Of a stretch of 64,000 nt of DNA, positions 21,291-32,304 are shown piece after piece; position 1 is the first letter of the stretch; every line of letters begins with the position of its first letter. A program made the position numbers and the translations under genes. The stretch lies in contig LNKV01000044.1 of assembly GCA_001465935.1 (NCBI GenBank), positions 147,709 through 211,708 on the forward strand, given 5' to 3'. The DNA comes from Clarireedia homoeocarpa. Lineage: Eukaryota; Ascomycota; Leotiomycetes; Helotiales; Rutstroemiaceae. The notes beneath the pieces were generated by a model. The model was not told the origin of the DNA and did no database searches. It saw only the letters and a list, made by a program, of their open reading frames with translations.

Positions 21291-22962
21291 GAGTATCTGT
21301 TCATGGAACGAAAATCTGGAATGGGTGGGATGTGTATATGATTGGTGGATCTCGGATTGGATTGGTTTTAGTCATGTAATAATTACTTAATGCGTGTGCG
21401 TGGTGGTGGAGGCTGTGCGAATGTCAGTGGGAGAAGATTGATTTGTATCTGACCTTACATTTCTGTTTTGCTCTTCACTGGTGTCGTGTAGTGTTGTAGT
21501 TTATGAAATATAATAGCATTTTTGTCTCATCTTATTGTTTTTGAGAATCTGATCCTCTGAGCTGTGTGAAATTTTAGATTGTGCTGTTCATTGGGACATG
21601 ATCGTTTTCTCTGACCAAATCGAATCAATTTTTAACTCTTCAGATGTGATTCGAACATTGAACAGTCGAAGAGATGGTCCGTCCCAAGTCCCTCAAATAC
21701 ATCTACTATGCAGTGCCGCTTAGGTAGATATCGTCTACCGTGATAGCTATCACAATGCTGTGCGGAGTATCTTTGCCCATTGATGCAAGAACATCTAGAC
21801 ATGTACAAAGCCAGTACGCATGACTGACTATATGGCCTGTGCAACACACTAGGGACCCAACCCATTACCCCCGGTTTCCCCATTACCCAGACCCTCTAAT
21901 CCCCATAAAATGTTCTAATATTAGGAGCAATATATGAGTCGTTGCCCCTATACTTGGACGCAAGGATAAATACTTGTAGTCTCTGTCGCTCCACCGTCCA
22001 CGATCTAAGTTCTAGCCACTCAAATAACACAATAGAGGGCTGATTGGTTGACAAATAACAGGCGCAAGAACAGGGACTACAAGTATTTACTTCGTATCCT
22101 TGCGGCCAAGTAGCTAGTACTACTAAGCCCTTTTGGTCATTGCCAATCGGACAATGGGTTATCCGGTGAATTCATTAGCATCCCAATAGCATGTGTAGAA
22201 GGAGATCCAAGGGGGGGAAGATACTCAGTACTATATCATTCAGGCCAAAAGAGGGATAAAAGCAGTCTGACTACTCTAAACTAAGTGGGAACCAGTCCCT
22301 TATAATATACTTTGTAGAACTTCTAGCTGAGTAGCTTGCACTAGCACAAAAAGGCGGAGTGCGTCATGCTTAAAATATAAATGAACTATGATAGTAGTAC
22401 AATAATCAGCTGCTAGAGCACTTGGCAGATGTGAAACGAGCAAGTGAAAGTTGTACTTATTTGAAGATATTACTTGTATGCTAATGTATAGTACTTCGAT
22501 AGCTGATGTAACAATCTAAGAAATATATACACCGCCAGTATGATCAGTCCAGCTACGATAGTACAATTGTTTATCCATTTTGTTTATTGTTGTCACTCAC
22601 TGATATAGTATAGGGCGGTCTATATGTAAGACCTGTAGGATACTCTAACAGTAACACAGATGCAACTGCAAGACATAATTATAACTAAGTTTTATACCTT
22701 CCTGACATAAATACAGGCCATTTTTGGTTTATATGATGCAGAGGATCGCCCAGCAGAAGTTTGTAGCTTGCCGATTCAAGATACTTCTTTGCAAATTATC
22801 CTTTTCGCGTACTGGTACTGTACATAGCATCCAAAATTCAATATAATCGACTCCAGTCCTTTACAAACCATTCATAATCTATAATAAAACTCATTTGATT
22901 CATTAGTAAGTATTTTGAGAACTCTCTAATAATAAACATCTGCTGATTTATACCAAGTCAAG
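21291..22962. other. AT-rich intergenic region with a MITE-like element
   Basis: 1.7 kb of AT-rich sequence between the GPI gene and a small secreted protein gene. It holds the inverted-repeat element at 21953-22110. No coding frame with recognisable features is seen. Confidence 0.5.
21953..22110. mobile_element. MITE-like element with long terminal inverted repeats and TA target duplication
   Basis: A 158-bp element whose ends are inverted copies: the left end starts CTTGGACGCAAGGATA and the right end, read on the other strand, starts CTTGGCCGCAAGGATA. The similarity runs for about 34 aligned bases with two mismatches and one 7-base gap. A TA dinucleotide flanks each end (21951-21952 and 22111-22112), the target-site pattern of Tc1/mariner-type elements. 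There is no open frame inside, so it would be non-autonomous and moved by a transposase encoded elsewhere. Confidence 0.75.
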
Positions 22963-23283
22963 ATGTGTCTTCTCAAAATCTTGATTTTCGGTTTCGTCTT
23001 TCTCGGTGTAGCCCAAGCATATAACAATTGCCATCTTCCGATTTATGGAAAAGATCGTAGTATACGAGTAGCAGAATGCTCTGTTGATGAAAGTCAAAAG
23101 TGTAAACAAGTCTTTATCGATGCAGAGCAATTGGGATGCGAGTTTACGGCAGCGGGTCAGTACAGTCCGATCCACTGCAATGATGACGATAGAGCCAAAG
23201 CATTAATGGATGCTGTGCACGATTTTGGAGTTGAATGCAAGCCAAAAAGAAACTCTTTCAGGTTGAGGAGAGTTGTTGCTTAG
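22963..23283 (+). CDS. Small secreted cysteine-rich protein (effector candidate)
   Basis: 106 residues, single exon. A strong signal peptide (MCLLKILIFGFVFLGVAQA) should be cleaved after residue 19. The mature protein of about 87 residues has six cysteines at 23, 39, 47, 59, 72 and 92, an even number suited to three disulfides, and ends in a basic tail (KPKRNSFRLRRVVA). No known domain is recognised. Small size, secretion, paired cysteines and location in an AT-rich pocket near a MITE fit a host-interaction effector or antimicrobial-type protein; that is inference. The coding frame stands out from the surrounding AT-rich DNA, and the start is the only ATG giving the signal peptide. Confidence 0.75.
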   Translation: MCLLKILIFGFVFLGVAQAYNNCHLPIYGKDRSIRVAECSVDESQKCKQVFIDAEQLGCEFTAAGQYSPIHCNDDDRAKALMDAVHDFGVECKPKRNSFRLRRVVA

Positions 23284-23849
23284 GTGGAGCATTGGTTGAA
23301 GACAGCTAGATGAGCCATTTGGGGGAAGAATATGTAGTCATAGGGGCTTACCTAGTCACGGGAGAACAGAGTAGTCAAGGGAGAACACATAGCCGAGAGA
23401 GAACATGTGATCGAGGGAGAGTAGGTAGCGAGGAGAGAATATGTGATCGAGGAGAATAGGTAGCGAGGAGAGAACATATAACTAAGGTTGAATAAGCTTT
23501 ATATACGTGTGACAATTCGTACAAATGGCCCCGTAAACTCAACATCAACACTCAACATATCACTATGTTGAAGGCTTAGGGTTTGGATAATACTATTCCT
23601 TAAGGGTAACACCATACATATAAGCCCTCTTTTTCATAGTAGTAGATGAGAATAAATCTAGCTTGCCAGTTGATATCTTTATTGGACACGTCAACATGGA
23701 TGGGGGTGAGCCAGTCATTCTACATCCAGCAAGCCAGTCTCCACAATGCTTTCAATTAATCGACATTCCCACGAATGAATGAGGCTAGAATGTTGCTGGA
23801 TTCATGCAAAATTGCTTGATACATCAGACGAAGTATCGATTCGAGTTTA
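23284..23849. other. Intergenic, convergent 3' flanks
   Basis: 566 bases between the secreted-protein stop and the stop of the minus-strand membrane protein. Apart from the purine-rich minisatellite nothing is seen. Confidence 0.5.
23355..23485. repeat. Degenerate purine-rich minisatellite
   Basis: Tandem units of about 35 bp built on AGCGAGGAGAGAATATGTGA plus TCGAGGAGAATAGGT, with decayed copies to the left. It starts about 70 bases after the stop of the small secreted protein gene and may lie in its 3' untranslated region. Confidence 0.75.
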
Positions 23850-24731
23850 TTATGAGCTGCTGTTGATTTTCCTTGCAATGTTTGCCCATGCTTCGCCTTC
23901 TCTAACTTTGCCTATGCCACTGTGAATTCCAAATAGTCTTACGGCCCTATACATCCACCACGGCCTCGATGCATTGGTCTCTTTGGTATCTCGAACATAA
24001 TTCGCAATTCCAAGCCTTTGTTTCGTTGGTCTCAGCTCAGCAATATGAACCCTTGAGACTCGTGGTTTCCCAATGAGATTCATTGTCGTAACATCAATCA
24101 CTGCATCCTTAGGAGGGTTTTTGGAGTATCTCAACATCAAATCCCTGGAGTTGCGGGCAAACGTCGGCAGTATGAGATGAATATAATTCACAAATGGTGA
24201 GGTTAGATATGCCACGAATACCATAGGGATTGTCCCGGAGAGGAGGACTTCATGAAAGTCAGCTATCAGTCTTCCTCCCACGCGCAGGCACCCTTTTGAT
24301 GAGACGAAAAGATAAAGAAAGGCAGGATAAGCAATTTGAATTCCTTACCTGCAGGAGCTACCCATTTCGGCTGCTCTTCCTCTGCATAGAAGTGGGCTGG
24401 TGCTACGACCAAGGTGAAAAATGCAAAAATGAAGATAGTGGTGACCTTCAAACAACCAAGAAAGACCGTTCGGCCGGTACCAGAATGATAGATCAGCAAT
24501 CTTGTTGGGTATGCTAGCTGGATGTTAGACACCTCCTGCAAATATATAGTCGAGAGATTTACCTGGCCTTTTGCTTGCATACTGAGGTGTTGCTGGTGCA
24601 CGTGAAATCCTCCTCCTAAGCTCCTGAGCCACAGACACTGGATGCTTGAAGTGTGGCGTAAGATGAACGCATTTCGAGTTTAAAATATTCGAACTTCTCG
24701 ATGATATTCGTGTGAGGAGGCTCATCGCCAC
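23850..24731 (-). CDS. Putative mitochondrial two-pass membrane protein
   Basis: Three exons: 24731-24563, 24513-24349, 24247-23850; 732 nt, 243 residues. The first 55 residues are Arg/Ser-rich and almost free of acidic residues (LLTRISSRSSN... ELRRRISRAP), a typical mitochondrial presequence. Two hydrophobic segments follow, GCLKVTTIFIFAFFTLVVAPAHF and LLSGTIPMVFVAYLTSPFV, forming a hairpin, then a soluble tail with MNLIGKPRVSRVHIAELRP. The layout (YHSGTGRTVFLG before helix 1, short loop, helix 2, soluble domain) recalls the TMEM70/TMEM186/TMEM223 group of respiratory-chain assembly factors, but I cannot confirm homology by eye. The second splice junction joins WVAPA to VLLSG. It shares a 347-bp divergent promoter with the M28 gene. 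Confidence 0.8.
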
Positions 24732-25078
24732 ACCTTCTTATTTGTATAGACTACTCCAACAGTATAAAACAAACGTTTACATGCGACGGTTTTCACCAAT
24801 CATCGTTCGCAGGAGTTTAGGCTTCGCAAGGACAATGAAAGTGGGTTGTTCTTTGCACAAGCAGATTTGGTGAATAGCCATGAACTAAACGCATTAGCCG
24901 CCTCGGGAAACTACGGCTAATCTAAATACCCGAAGGCGGTACGCTTGGCCGATTCCTAGGTTGGATAGATATAACTTCATAATCAACCTCGATTATGTTT
25001 AGCGATTGAAGGAAGAATGATCTTGAGGCGGCCTGAATGATAGCAGAAGGAGGCGTTTTGCCTTGATTCCACGACAAA
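24732..25078. promoter_or_regulatory. Divergent promoter region
   Basis: 347 bases between two start codons pointing apart (mitochondrial-type membrane protein to the left, M28 protein to the right). It must carry both promoters; no clear TATA box or motif is visible. Confidence 0.45.
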
Positions 25079-26272
25079 ATGGTATTGCAATACCTCACAA
25101 CATTGCTTGCTCTTCTTTTGGTCAACTATTGCAACGTCAATGCATACACCTCCCTCTCCGACGATTCACTTCGCAGTCTGCCCTCTGGAGGGGCAGATTT
25201 TGACATTAAAGATGGATCAATCCTGGCCCCAATTTTGATCCCACGGGTCCCAGGAACCCCAGGCTCGCAGACGGTACAACGACATTTGGTTAACTTTTTT
25301 ACGACACATCTGCCACTATGGCGGATTGAGTATCAGAATTCAAGTTCCATGACTCCTGTTACTGGTAACAAGCAAGTCCCTTTTGTGAATATTATTATTA
25401 CACGCGATCCTCCTTGGGCGAAGCCGGGTGACGTGGGAAGATTGGCTCTGGTTGCGCATTATGACAGTAAAATCACTCCAACTGGATTCATCGGTGCGAC
25501 TGATAGCGCTGCACCATGTGCGATGATTATGCATGCGGCAAGGAGTGTGGACAATGCGTTGACGAAGAAGTGGGCAGCTATGGAAGCGGCTGGGGATATT
25601 GGATTGGATGAGGAAAAGGGTGTTCAGATCTTGTTCTTGGACGGCGAAGAAGCGTTCTTGAGTTGGACGAACGACGACTCGCTATATGGTTCACGGTAAG
25701 CGCTCCTATGGATAGTGAAGATTCACTAATCTAATTTATCCAGATCGCTGGCAGAATCATGGGAATCAGAGCCTCACGCGGCCATGTCGATGTACAAAAA
25801 TCCTCTGAACTCGATCAACTTATTCCTCCTCCTCGACCTCCTCGGGCACAACAAGCCAAGTATACCTTCCTATTTTGAGACCACACACTGGGCATACAGG
25901 AAACTTGGTGCAATTGAGGAGCGTTTGCGATCACTCGGAATTTCACAATCTAACGTCGATCACCCATTTCTTCGCGACTCCAACCGAGTGACGGTTCCCA
26001 ATGCCGGAGGTATACAAGACGATCATTTACCCTTCATGGCTCGCGGAGTGGAAATCCTACATATAATACCTACACCATTTCCAGATGTCTGGCATACGAT
26101 CAATGATGATGGTGAACATTTAGATATGCCTACGGTAGAGGATTGGGCGAAGATCTTAACGGCATTCGTTGCCGAATGGATGGATCTTGAAGGATTCATG
26201 CCTCAAGAGCCACAAGCTGTGGTAGCAAATGTGAAAAGAGAAGCCAGTTCTGGGAAGAAAACGGAGCTGTGA
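25079..26272 (+). CDS. Glutaminyl-peptide cyclotransferase-like M28 family protein
   Basis: Two exons: 25079-25695 and 25744-26272; 1146 nt, 381 residues. Glutaminyl cyclases form N-terminal pyroglutamate on secreted peptides and share the single-zinc M28 fold. A signal peptide (MVLQYLTTLLALLLVNYCNVNA) directs it to the secretory path. Zinc ligands and surroundings are conserved: Asp142 in GATDSAAP, Glu190/191 in LFLDGEEAF and His323 in FPDVWHT, the same D-E-H spacing as in animal QC. LVAHYDSK and PFMARGVEILHIIPTPFP are further family blocks. The intron falls at a SLYGSR/SLAE junction, a family-typical place. It could be an aminopeptidase instead, but the single-metal motif favours cyclase. 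Confidence 0.9.
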
Positions 26273-27426
26273 GTTGATTTCGGTTTACTTAGTATACATC
26301 AGCTTATATGCATATAGTAGCGATAGCGTTTAGGAATATCATCAAGATCCGGCAGGGTATACCATTTGGCACAATAGAACGCTTTTGATATAGATTTTGA
26401 GGTGGTTATACCGGTCTCGAACCTCCATATGAGGAGTAGATGCTTGTTGAAATATTCAGTGTCCTCCATGTGCCTTCGAAATCACGTTGCTTGGATTTAT
26501 ATGGACCGTTTTTTTATGGAACTTAATTGTACTCCTCAATCCTCTCTTGTGAGATTCATCCTGCGCTAACAGTTCATCAAGTCCCACCGCGATATCTATA
26601 TCGCTGCTATCACAAATGCTTTTACGGCGTAGCTGAACTTAGTGCTTATTATAGAAGTCTACCCTCGTGCAGCGCAGAGGATTTAGTAAACACGTTTTAC
26701 CACGACCCATTTCGGTTGAACAAATTGCTCTCCTCATTTCGAATCTTGTCAAATTCCTCATTCTTTATCTAATCAGGGTGCGGGGATTTCCCCTCCCCTC
26801 CCCCTCGGTGCAGTATCTGCCCGCCGAACCGACGGGACAAGGCTCGGATCCGAGGTACTCACTCACCCTCTGACGTGTATGAAAAAGAATTTCGCGGTGA
26901 GAAAAGGACAACCTGAAATCGTCTATTTGTTACTAATGGCATTGTCACATCCTTGCGGCCGGAGTGGGGCGTTTTATATCCACACTGTTGGCGTAATCAG
27001 CGACCTTCATATCCGTCAAAATACTGTAGTATGAGGCAAAACTACTCTTCCAATTTATACGTTGATTCCTTATGGTCTAGATTGTCTCTGTCTTCAATGG
27101 CCATTGTCAATTTTCCGTGTGAAATCAACGTATCAGACTACCACTTCTCGCGGCCACTAGCCTCTGGAAACTAGCCAAGGATGGACTATCCAAATCTATG
27201 CTAGATCTCCCCCATTCACCCGCATCGACGTATGCAGAAATCCCGCGCCGGACTTAAGCAGGTTCCCACCAGGCCTGGGGTCTAGTCAACGGCACTTTGA
27301 ATTATCTTGTTAGTAGTGCATTTCTTTATAAAGCTGCAACAATTCTTCTATCTCCATCTCAAAGTACTCTTGAAGTTCTCCATACACATTCCACTCACAG
27401 ATTTCTAAACAGTCCCATCCTACACA
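26273..27426. other. Intergenic, no supported gene
   Basis: 1.15 kb with a GC-rich island at about 26780-26860 that contains a GGGGATTTCCCC palindrome and the 12-base palindrome CTCGGATCCGAG (26843-26854). Short frames only. This is the upstream region of the truncated oxidoreductase. Confidence 0.45.
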
Positions 27427-27933
27427 ATGTCCCCTCCAACCCAAACCCGCCAATGGCTCTTGAACCACAAGGCCACCGATGAACCCGTCCTTGACGGCCC
27501 CAACGCCACCTTCAAGCTCGTGACTACCGATCTTCCCCCTCTGGGCGAGAACCAGGTGCTCATCCAAGCAATGTACTTCTCCAACGACCCCGCTCAGCGC
27601 GTCTGGATTGACCTGAATGCCGACCCCGCCCGTCTGTACTTGCCGCCCGTGCCTCTCAACTCCCCCATGGCCGCCTTCGGCATCTGCCGCATCGTGGAAT
27701 CCCGCGCCGCGCATCTTGCTACTGGCACGCTAGTCATGGCTGTACCGGGCTGGGCCGAGTACGCGGTGCTTGATGCGGGGGCCGTGACGCCCATTGAGGA
27801 GATCGAGGGGGTTAATGTCACGCATTATTTGGGTGCGCTGGGATTTACCGGATTTACGGCGTATTGTGGTTTGAACGAGGTGGCGAATGCGGGGAAGAGT
27901 GTTGTGGAATGGGCAGACTTTATATCGGTCTGA
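27427..27933 (+). pseudogene. Truncated NADP-dependent oxidoreductase (leukotriene B4 dehydrogenase-like MDR)
   Basis: 168 codons that match the N-terminal catalytic domain of zinc-free medium-chain reductases of the prostaglandin reductase/alkenal reductase type: MSPPTQTRQWLLNHKATDEP, VLIQAMYFSNDPAQRVWID, MAAFGICRIVESR and GALGFTGFTAYCGLNEVA. Whole proteins are about 340 residues; here the frame ends in an unrelated 15-residue tail right where the Rossmann fold (the GAAGATG nucleotide loop) should begin. The coding part is GC-rich, the following DNA AT-rich and repeat-laden, and no downstream exon restores the domain. Without the cofactor domain it should be inactive, so I call it a 3'-deleted pseudogene; it may still be transcribed. 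Confidence 0.75.
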
Positions 27934-28640
27934 TGATTATGTAGTCAATGTATAAAGATGTATTTTATGGCAGACAATTAGATCTCTAAAGATGAGTGTG
28001 AGGCTGTGTATAAAGTAATACCAAGTACCCTAGATGCTGCGTTGGTGTAGTTTCCAAGGTCAGCCATCACAATCCCAAGGTTCTGGCTCTGTTCCTTAGC
28101 TGCGGACCTTGCTCTTGGGCGCGCGAGACAGTGATGACTGTTGCCGGATTGGAGCCAATTGACAGTGGCTCAAGGGCGACATCAATGCCTTCAACGCCCT
28201 CACATTCTCCGCGGCCCAATTTAAGGCCCTCTTCATGCTGCTCAGGGAGGAAATTAGGCGCAAACACGTTGGCTCATGCTGGCTCGCGGCGAGCTCAGGC
28301 TTGCTCAGTCACAACTCATGTTGCTTACTCAATGCTCACACTACACCCTGGGTAACTCGGTTTCAAATCTGGAAAGAACTTTGTGTGAGTGCAGGTTTCA
28401 CTCTACTATCTACCGCTTTATATAGTCGAGGAGAATGTCCAGGATGCGAGCCAGGATACGGGCTTAGATTCAACAACATCTTGTACCAGTAGCTCCAACA
28501 GAAACCTCACTTAATAGTGCTAAATAAGTTATTCTTCCTATGAATAAAAGTTATTTTTTTCCCCGAGTCTTGTGAGATTGTAAACTTGATTGATTATTGT
28601 AACTATGGATAATATAGAGTTTTTTATAGATATCCATCCT

Positions 28641-28730
28641 ATGACAAACGCCTTATGGCAAACGCATGGCAAACGCCTTATGGCAAACGCATTGTAAACG
28701 CATGGTAAACGCCTTATGGCAAACGCCTTT
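28641..28730. repeat. ATGGCAAACGCCTT tandem repeat
   Basis: About seven copies of a (C)TTATGGCAAACGC or ATGGTAAACGC unit of 10-14 bp, alternating long and short forms, with C-to-T variants (ATTGTAAACGC). Confidence 0.85.
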
Positions 28731-29340
28731 GTTTACCACGAAAATGGTTGTTTGTCTCTTGTTTGTGGTGATTCATTCGATCTTACATCTCACATTGGTC
28801 GTAACATGGCCATGAACACCAGATCATCTTCAAAGTTGCTATCGACATTGCCTTCACGCCGCTATCCTGCATGCAAACACCCCATCCGGGACTCTACACA
28901 CCATCGCAGCCCCATTTAGAAATCTAGGAATCGACGTTCACCTGGGAGATCCAAGTTTACTACACAAAACCATGGTTCCACTTCCGCCGGTCAAAGCAGC
29001 CGCTCATGAGACAAGAGTAGCATAGCAGGGTAGGTCTTCTTGCTCTCTTGCATGCAGAGATACTGTAGAAGTGAACAGAAGTCCCTGTCTTGACCGGTGC
29101 AATCATTCCCTTCCTGCTGAAGATACTGCCGGCATTGATTGTGTCCCTACCACGAATCATAGAAATGAGAATGAGGCTTCATTTATAGAATTTCCAGCAG
29201 AAATATAACAGTCTCCGGGAATAAAGGATGAAAGAGAAGATTATCCTTACGAGGTGCTTTTCCATTTACTTAGAACGGTTTTCGATATTGTTGAAAGTTG
29301 GTATTCGAAGACTGGATAGATGTGAGATCTACAGATCCAC

Positions 29341-29507
29341 AGATCCACACTCATGCGAAATCCGGGATTCTACCAGAGATCTGCCAGATCCACACTTATG
29401 AGGAACCCGGGGTTATACCAAAGTTATGCCAAATTCACATTCATTGAGGGCATACCCAAATCGGGGAAATGCCAATGAGGGCATTCCCAAATCGGGGAAA
29501 TGCCAAA
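29341..29507. repeat. Decayed 45-bp tandem repeat plus 31-bp duplication
   Basis: Two adjacent diverged 45-bp units start AGATCCACAC at 29341 and 29386; a third weaker copy follows. It merges into a nearly perfect 31-bp direct repeat starting GAGGGCATACCCAAA at 29446 and GAGGGCATTCCCAAA at 29477. All units end in TGCC. Confidence 0.8.
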
Positions 29508-30185
29508 TTTCCATTACTCTTCGATTCTCATACTACGGAACATACTAGGGTCGATAATTTGCCACATCTTGAGGATATAAACCTCCTTCAAACAGCCATG
29601 TAGTTAGTTCTTCAGATAGATCAATCAGTCAATTTCAATGCAACCTCGTTTTCAAAAGCTCTAAATCTTCACAATAGAGCGCTGCGGCAGTTGGAACACG
29701 AATTCAGGATGATATGATGTGACAGGATGGGCGGCGGAAAGACAAGTCCGTAGGGGCCTGCCAGTGCTGAACGTGAAACTGATCGAAATCCTGGGAGGAG
29801 CTACCGGCGGTTCTGTTCTATCCACTTGCGGTTTGGGACATATCAGAGGAAAAAGTTCTGAAACATGTTTTGGGAAGTTGTTTGTTCATTGGTGAGAAAC
29901 TGTTATACAATATCAAACCATCTTACCATATGAATACTTCTTGATTGTCTATAATACAATGCTGGGTATAGATGCCGAAAGCTGGCGCATGAACATGCTC
30001 TCGCATATAATCATACATTTGAAGCGTGAAAAGAAAACACCACCCGGTCCCTCTTTCGGAAAACTGTGAACTCCAATCCCATTTTGGTCTACCAATCCAA
30101 TCCCAAAGTATATATCTATTCATTCCTAGAAGAAGTCATCACTTTTTTGCGCCAAACAATCCCAATCTCCATTCAGCTACCAGCT

Positions 30186-32304
30186 TTAAGCCCTTGTGAA
30201 AATTTCCTGGGCCAACTTTTGCCATTTTTCCCATGCTCTGTCCCCACCCCAGACAATATCATCAAGATCCCTATCCATTTCAAATTTATCCGCACTACCA
30301 CCAGTCACTAATTCCATCCAGCTGGCTTTGGGTGATGATTCCATTGAGGATGATCGATCTCGATGCATTAGTACTTCAATATGGGGAAGAACGCTCATTC
30401 TTGGTGAGCAGGATGGTGAACGCTGTGGAAGATGTTCGGAGTTCCAGCCTAACTTCTTCCACACTCTGGTATATAATCTAAAAATAATATCGTATCGGTG
30501 ACTGGGGTGGAGTTGGTCCATCGAGGACGCTGATTGGTAAGATGATGAACGAGAAATCTGGGTGGAGGTGGAGGTGGAGGTGAGTGGAGTAGTAACACCG
30601 CGGACGTTCAGTGTGAGGACTTGCTCGATGAGAGGCTTCGATAGCTTGGCTTCAGTGTCAAGGGATGTGCAAGTGCTGAGATGCATGAGGAGAATGAAGA
30701 GGGCGTGATGTGGTGGTGCAAAGCCAGTAATGAACCATTTAAGATGTATAGTCTGCGAAAGCGTGGAGAGTTGATGATGGTTATGGAGGAAAGATCGTGC
30801 AGCCCTGAAGAAAAGAAGTCAGTATCAAATGCGGAACTAATATATCAATAGTGAGATCAACATACCGAATGATATCACTATTGCAGCCATTGCCTTGAAA
30901 TTGGTCTGACAGCCAAAACTTCAGCCCAAGCATGCAGTACGAGCGATCGATCAATAGTTTGAGATAAGATCGAGGCCATTCGTTCTCTTCCCTACCTTCT
31001 GGTAACAAATCAAGAAGGTTTTGGATGAGGCCTATGAAGTGAGACACCTCGTCTTGATTTGGTAATCTGTGTGCCCATGTCTGTATAGAATGCGCCCACT
31101 GCCATTGCCCTTGCAATGCAACCATTATTGGTGAAAATGGTGTTTGCGTCCTCGAATGTGGTGTGGATTCATTGATGAGTGAGGGTAATCGAGTGGTACA
31201 TCCGTTCGGTCTGATCAATCCTTGTGCGCCTGTCGCAATCGATACTTCCACATCAAGATATACCAAGTGCCACCATATTCGGTTGTAAACTTGTGCTTCT
31301 GGAGAACTTTGGTCTGGTCGATCGAGATGCATATTCAGAGACTGTGCCAACTTCACCGCAGGAGCCAGGAAGCTTTGCTCGGATTTCCTCGAGTCCACGC
31401 TGAATTGAAAGGTATTTACTAGAAGGTATGCTTGAAGAAGTTGCAGAGCGGCGGCATTATCATTCACATGATATGTCGCAGGTTCGATGGCCGATAAGAG
31501 CTCTTCGTATAGCTTGTTTAAAGTGGAAGATTGAGAAATGTTGATGGTAGAGTTGGAGGCTCCTGTATATAGTACAGCTATAATGAGTAACGTTGATTCC
31601 ACGGATGATAGAGGTGACAGCTCTGCCCAGAAAGCGTCATAATTCTTCGCTAGAGTGTCAAGATGGCAAATTGATACGAGGGGATGTATGCTAAGTCGGA
31701 AACTCTCAAAGAAATGATCGCAAACTTCACGGGCCGGAAGTCTTGCTTGGAAACTTGGAAGGTACTCATTGCCAAGCTTGCTGAGACAATTCTTTGCAGG
31801 CTGGGGCTGGATGTGTATCATATCCGATAATCGTATGCTGGGAACCTGTTGTACTCAAATCAGTTTCGGGGAATGGCCCATATGCTTCATCTCTAACTCA
31901 TACCTGTTCAAAACTTGAAGTACCCCAGAATGGCGCCTGAGTTCCCCCGCGCCCAGGTGATACAGCCTTCATACTCTTTATGGTGTCGAAATTCCGTTCA
32001 ATGACTGGCACCCAGTTATCTGGCGACGGCGATTTGCTAATCTTTCTTGGTGCTTTGACTTGGATGAACTCGAATTCCGGCGTCTCACTGTTCAAATATT
32101 TACAAGATCGTCCACCTTTCTGACACTGTGTGCATGATGGTCTTTCACGACTACATTTCACCTGTTTAAAATGCGTTAGCTGACACATCTAGTATCGTAG
32201 GGATATCGACTGACTCTTCTATCACGGCATGTCGTACAGGCAGTCGTACGTCGATGTCTTCTGATACCAGTTGTTGCGGGAGGGGTTCCTGGAGGACTTG
32301 ACAT
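30186..32304 (-). CDS. Zn2Cys6 fungal transcription factor
   Basis: Four exons: 32304-32215, 32161-31904, 31845-30866, 30804-30186; 1947 nt, 648 residues. The binuclear zinc cluster CTTCRDRRVKC then SRERPSCTQCQKGGRSCKY gives cysteines at 23, 26, 33, 40, 43 and 50 with spacing 2-6-6-2-6; intron 1 splits it after Arg30, a common place. A regulatory middle-homology region follows (HFFESFRLSIHPLVSICH; LAQSLNMHLD; RIWWHLVYLDVEVSIATG), as in the fungal-specific transcription factor domain. The last exon ends with a Ser/Thr-rich stretch. An in-frame ATG at 32382 would add 26 residues; I prefer 32304 because it places the cluster close to the N-terminus. Target genes are unknown; no biosynthetic or CAZyme cluster adjoins it directly. 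Confidence 0.9.

Larger units (their letters stand above)
27934..30185. other. Degenerate repeat-bearing intergenic region
   Basis: 2.25 kb of mixed composition. A GC-rich block at about 28060-28300 has open frames on both strands with no recognised motif. Tandem repeats lie at 28641-28730 and 29341-29510. It looks like a graveyard of rearranged sequence next to the truncated oxidoreductase. Confidence 0.5.

Noticed and set aside
26843..26854. CTCGGATCCGAG palindrome as a Zn2Cys6 binding site
   Set aside because: Inverted CGG triplets with a 2-base gap occur by chance and no target or regulator ties it to the locus.
28060..28300. GC-rich block with open frames on both strands as a gene
   Set aside because: No family features on either strand; may be rearranged foreign or decayed sequence but not supportable as coding.
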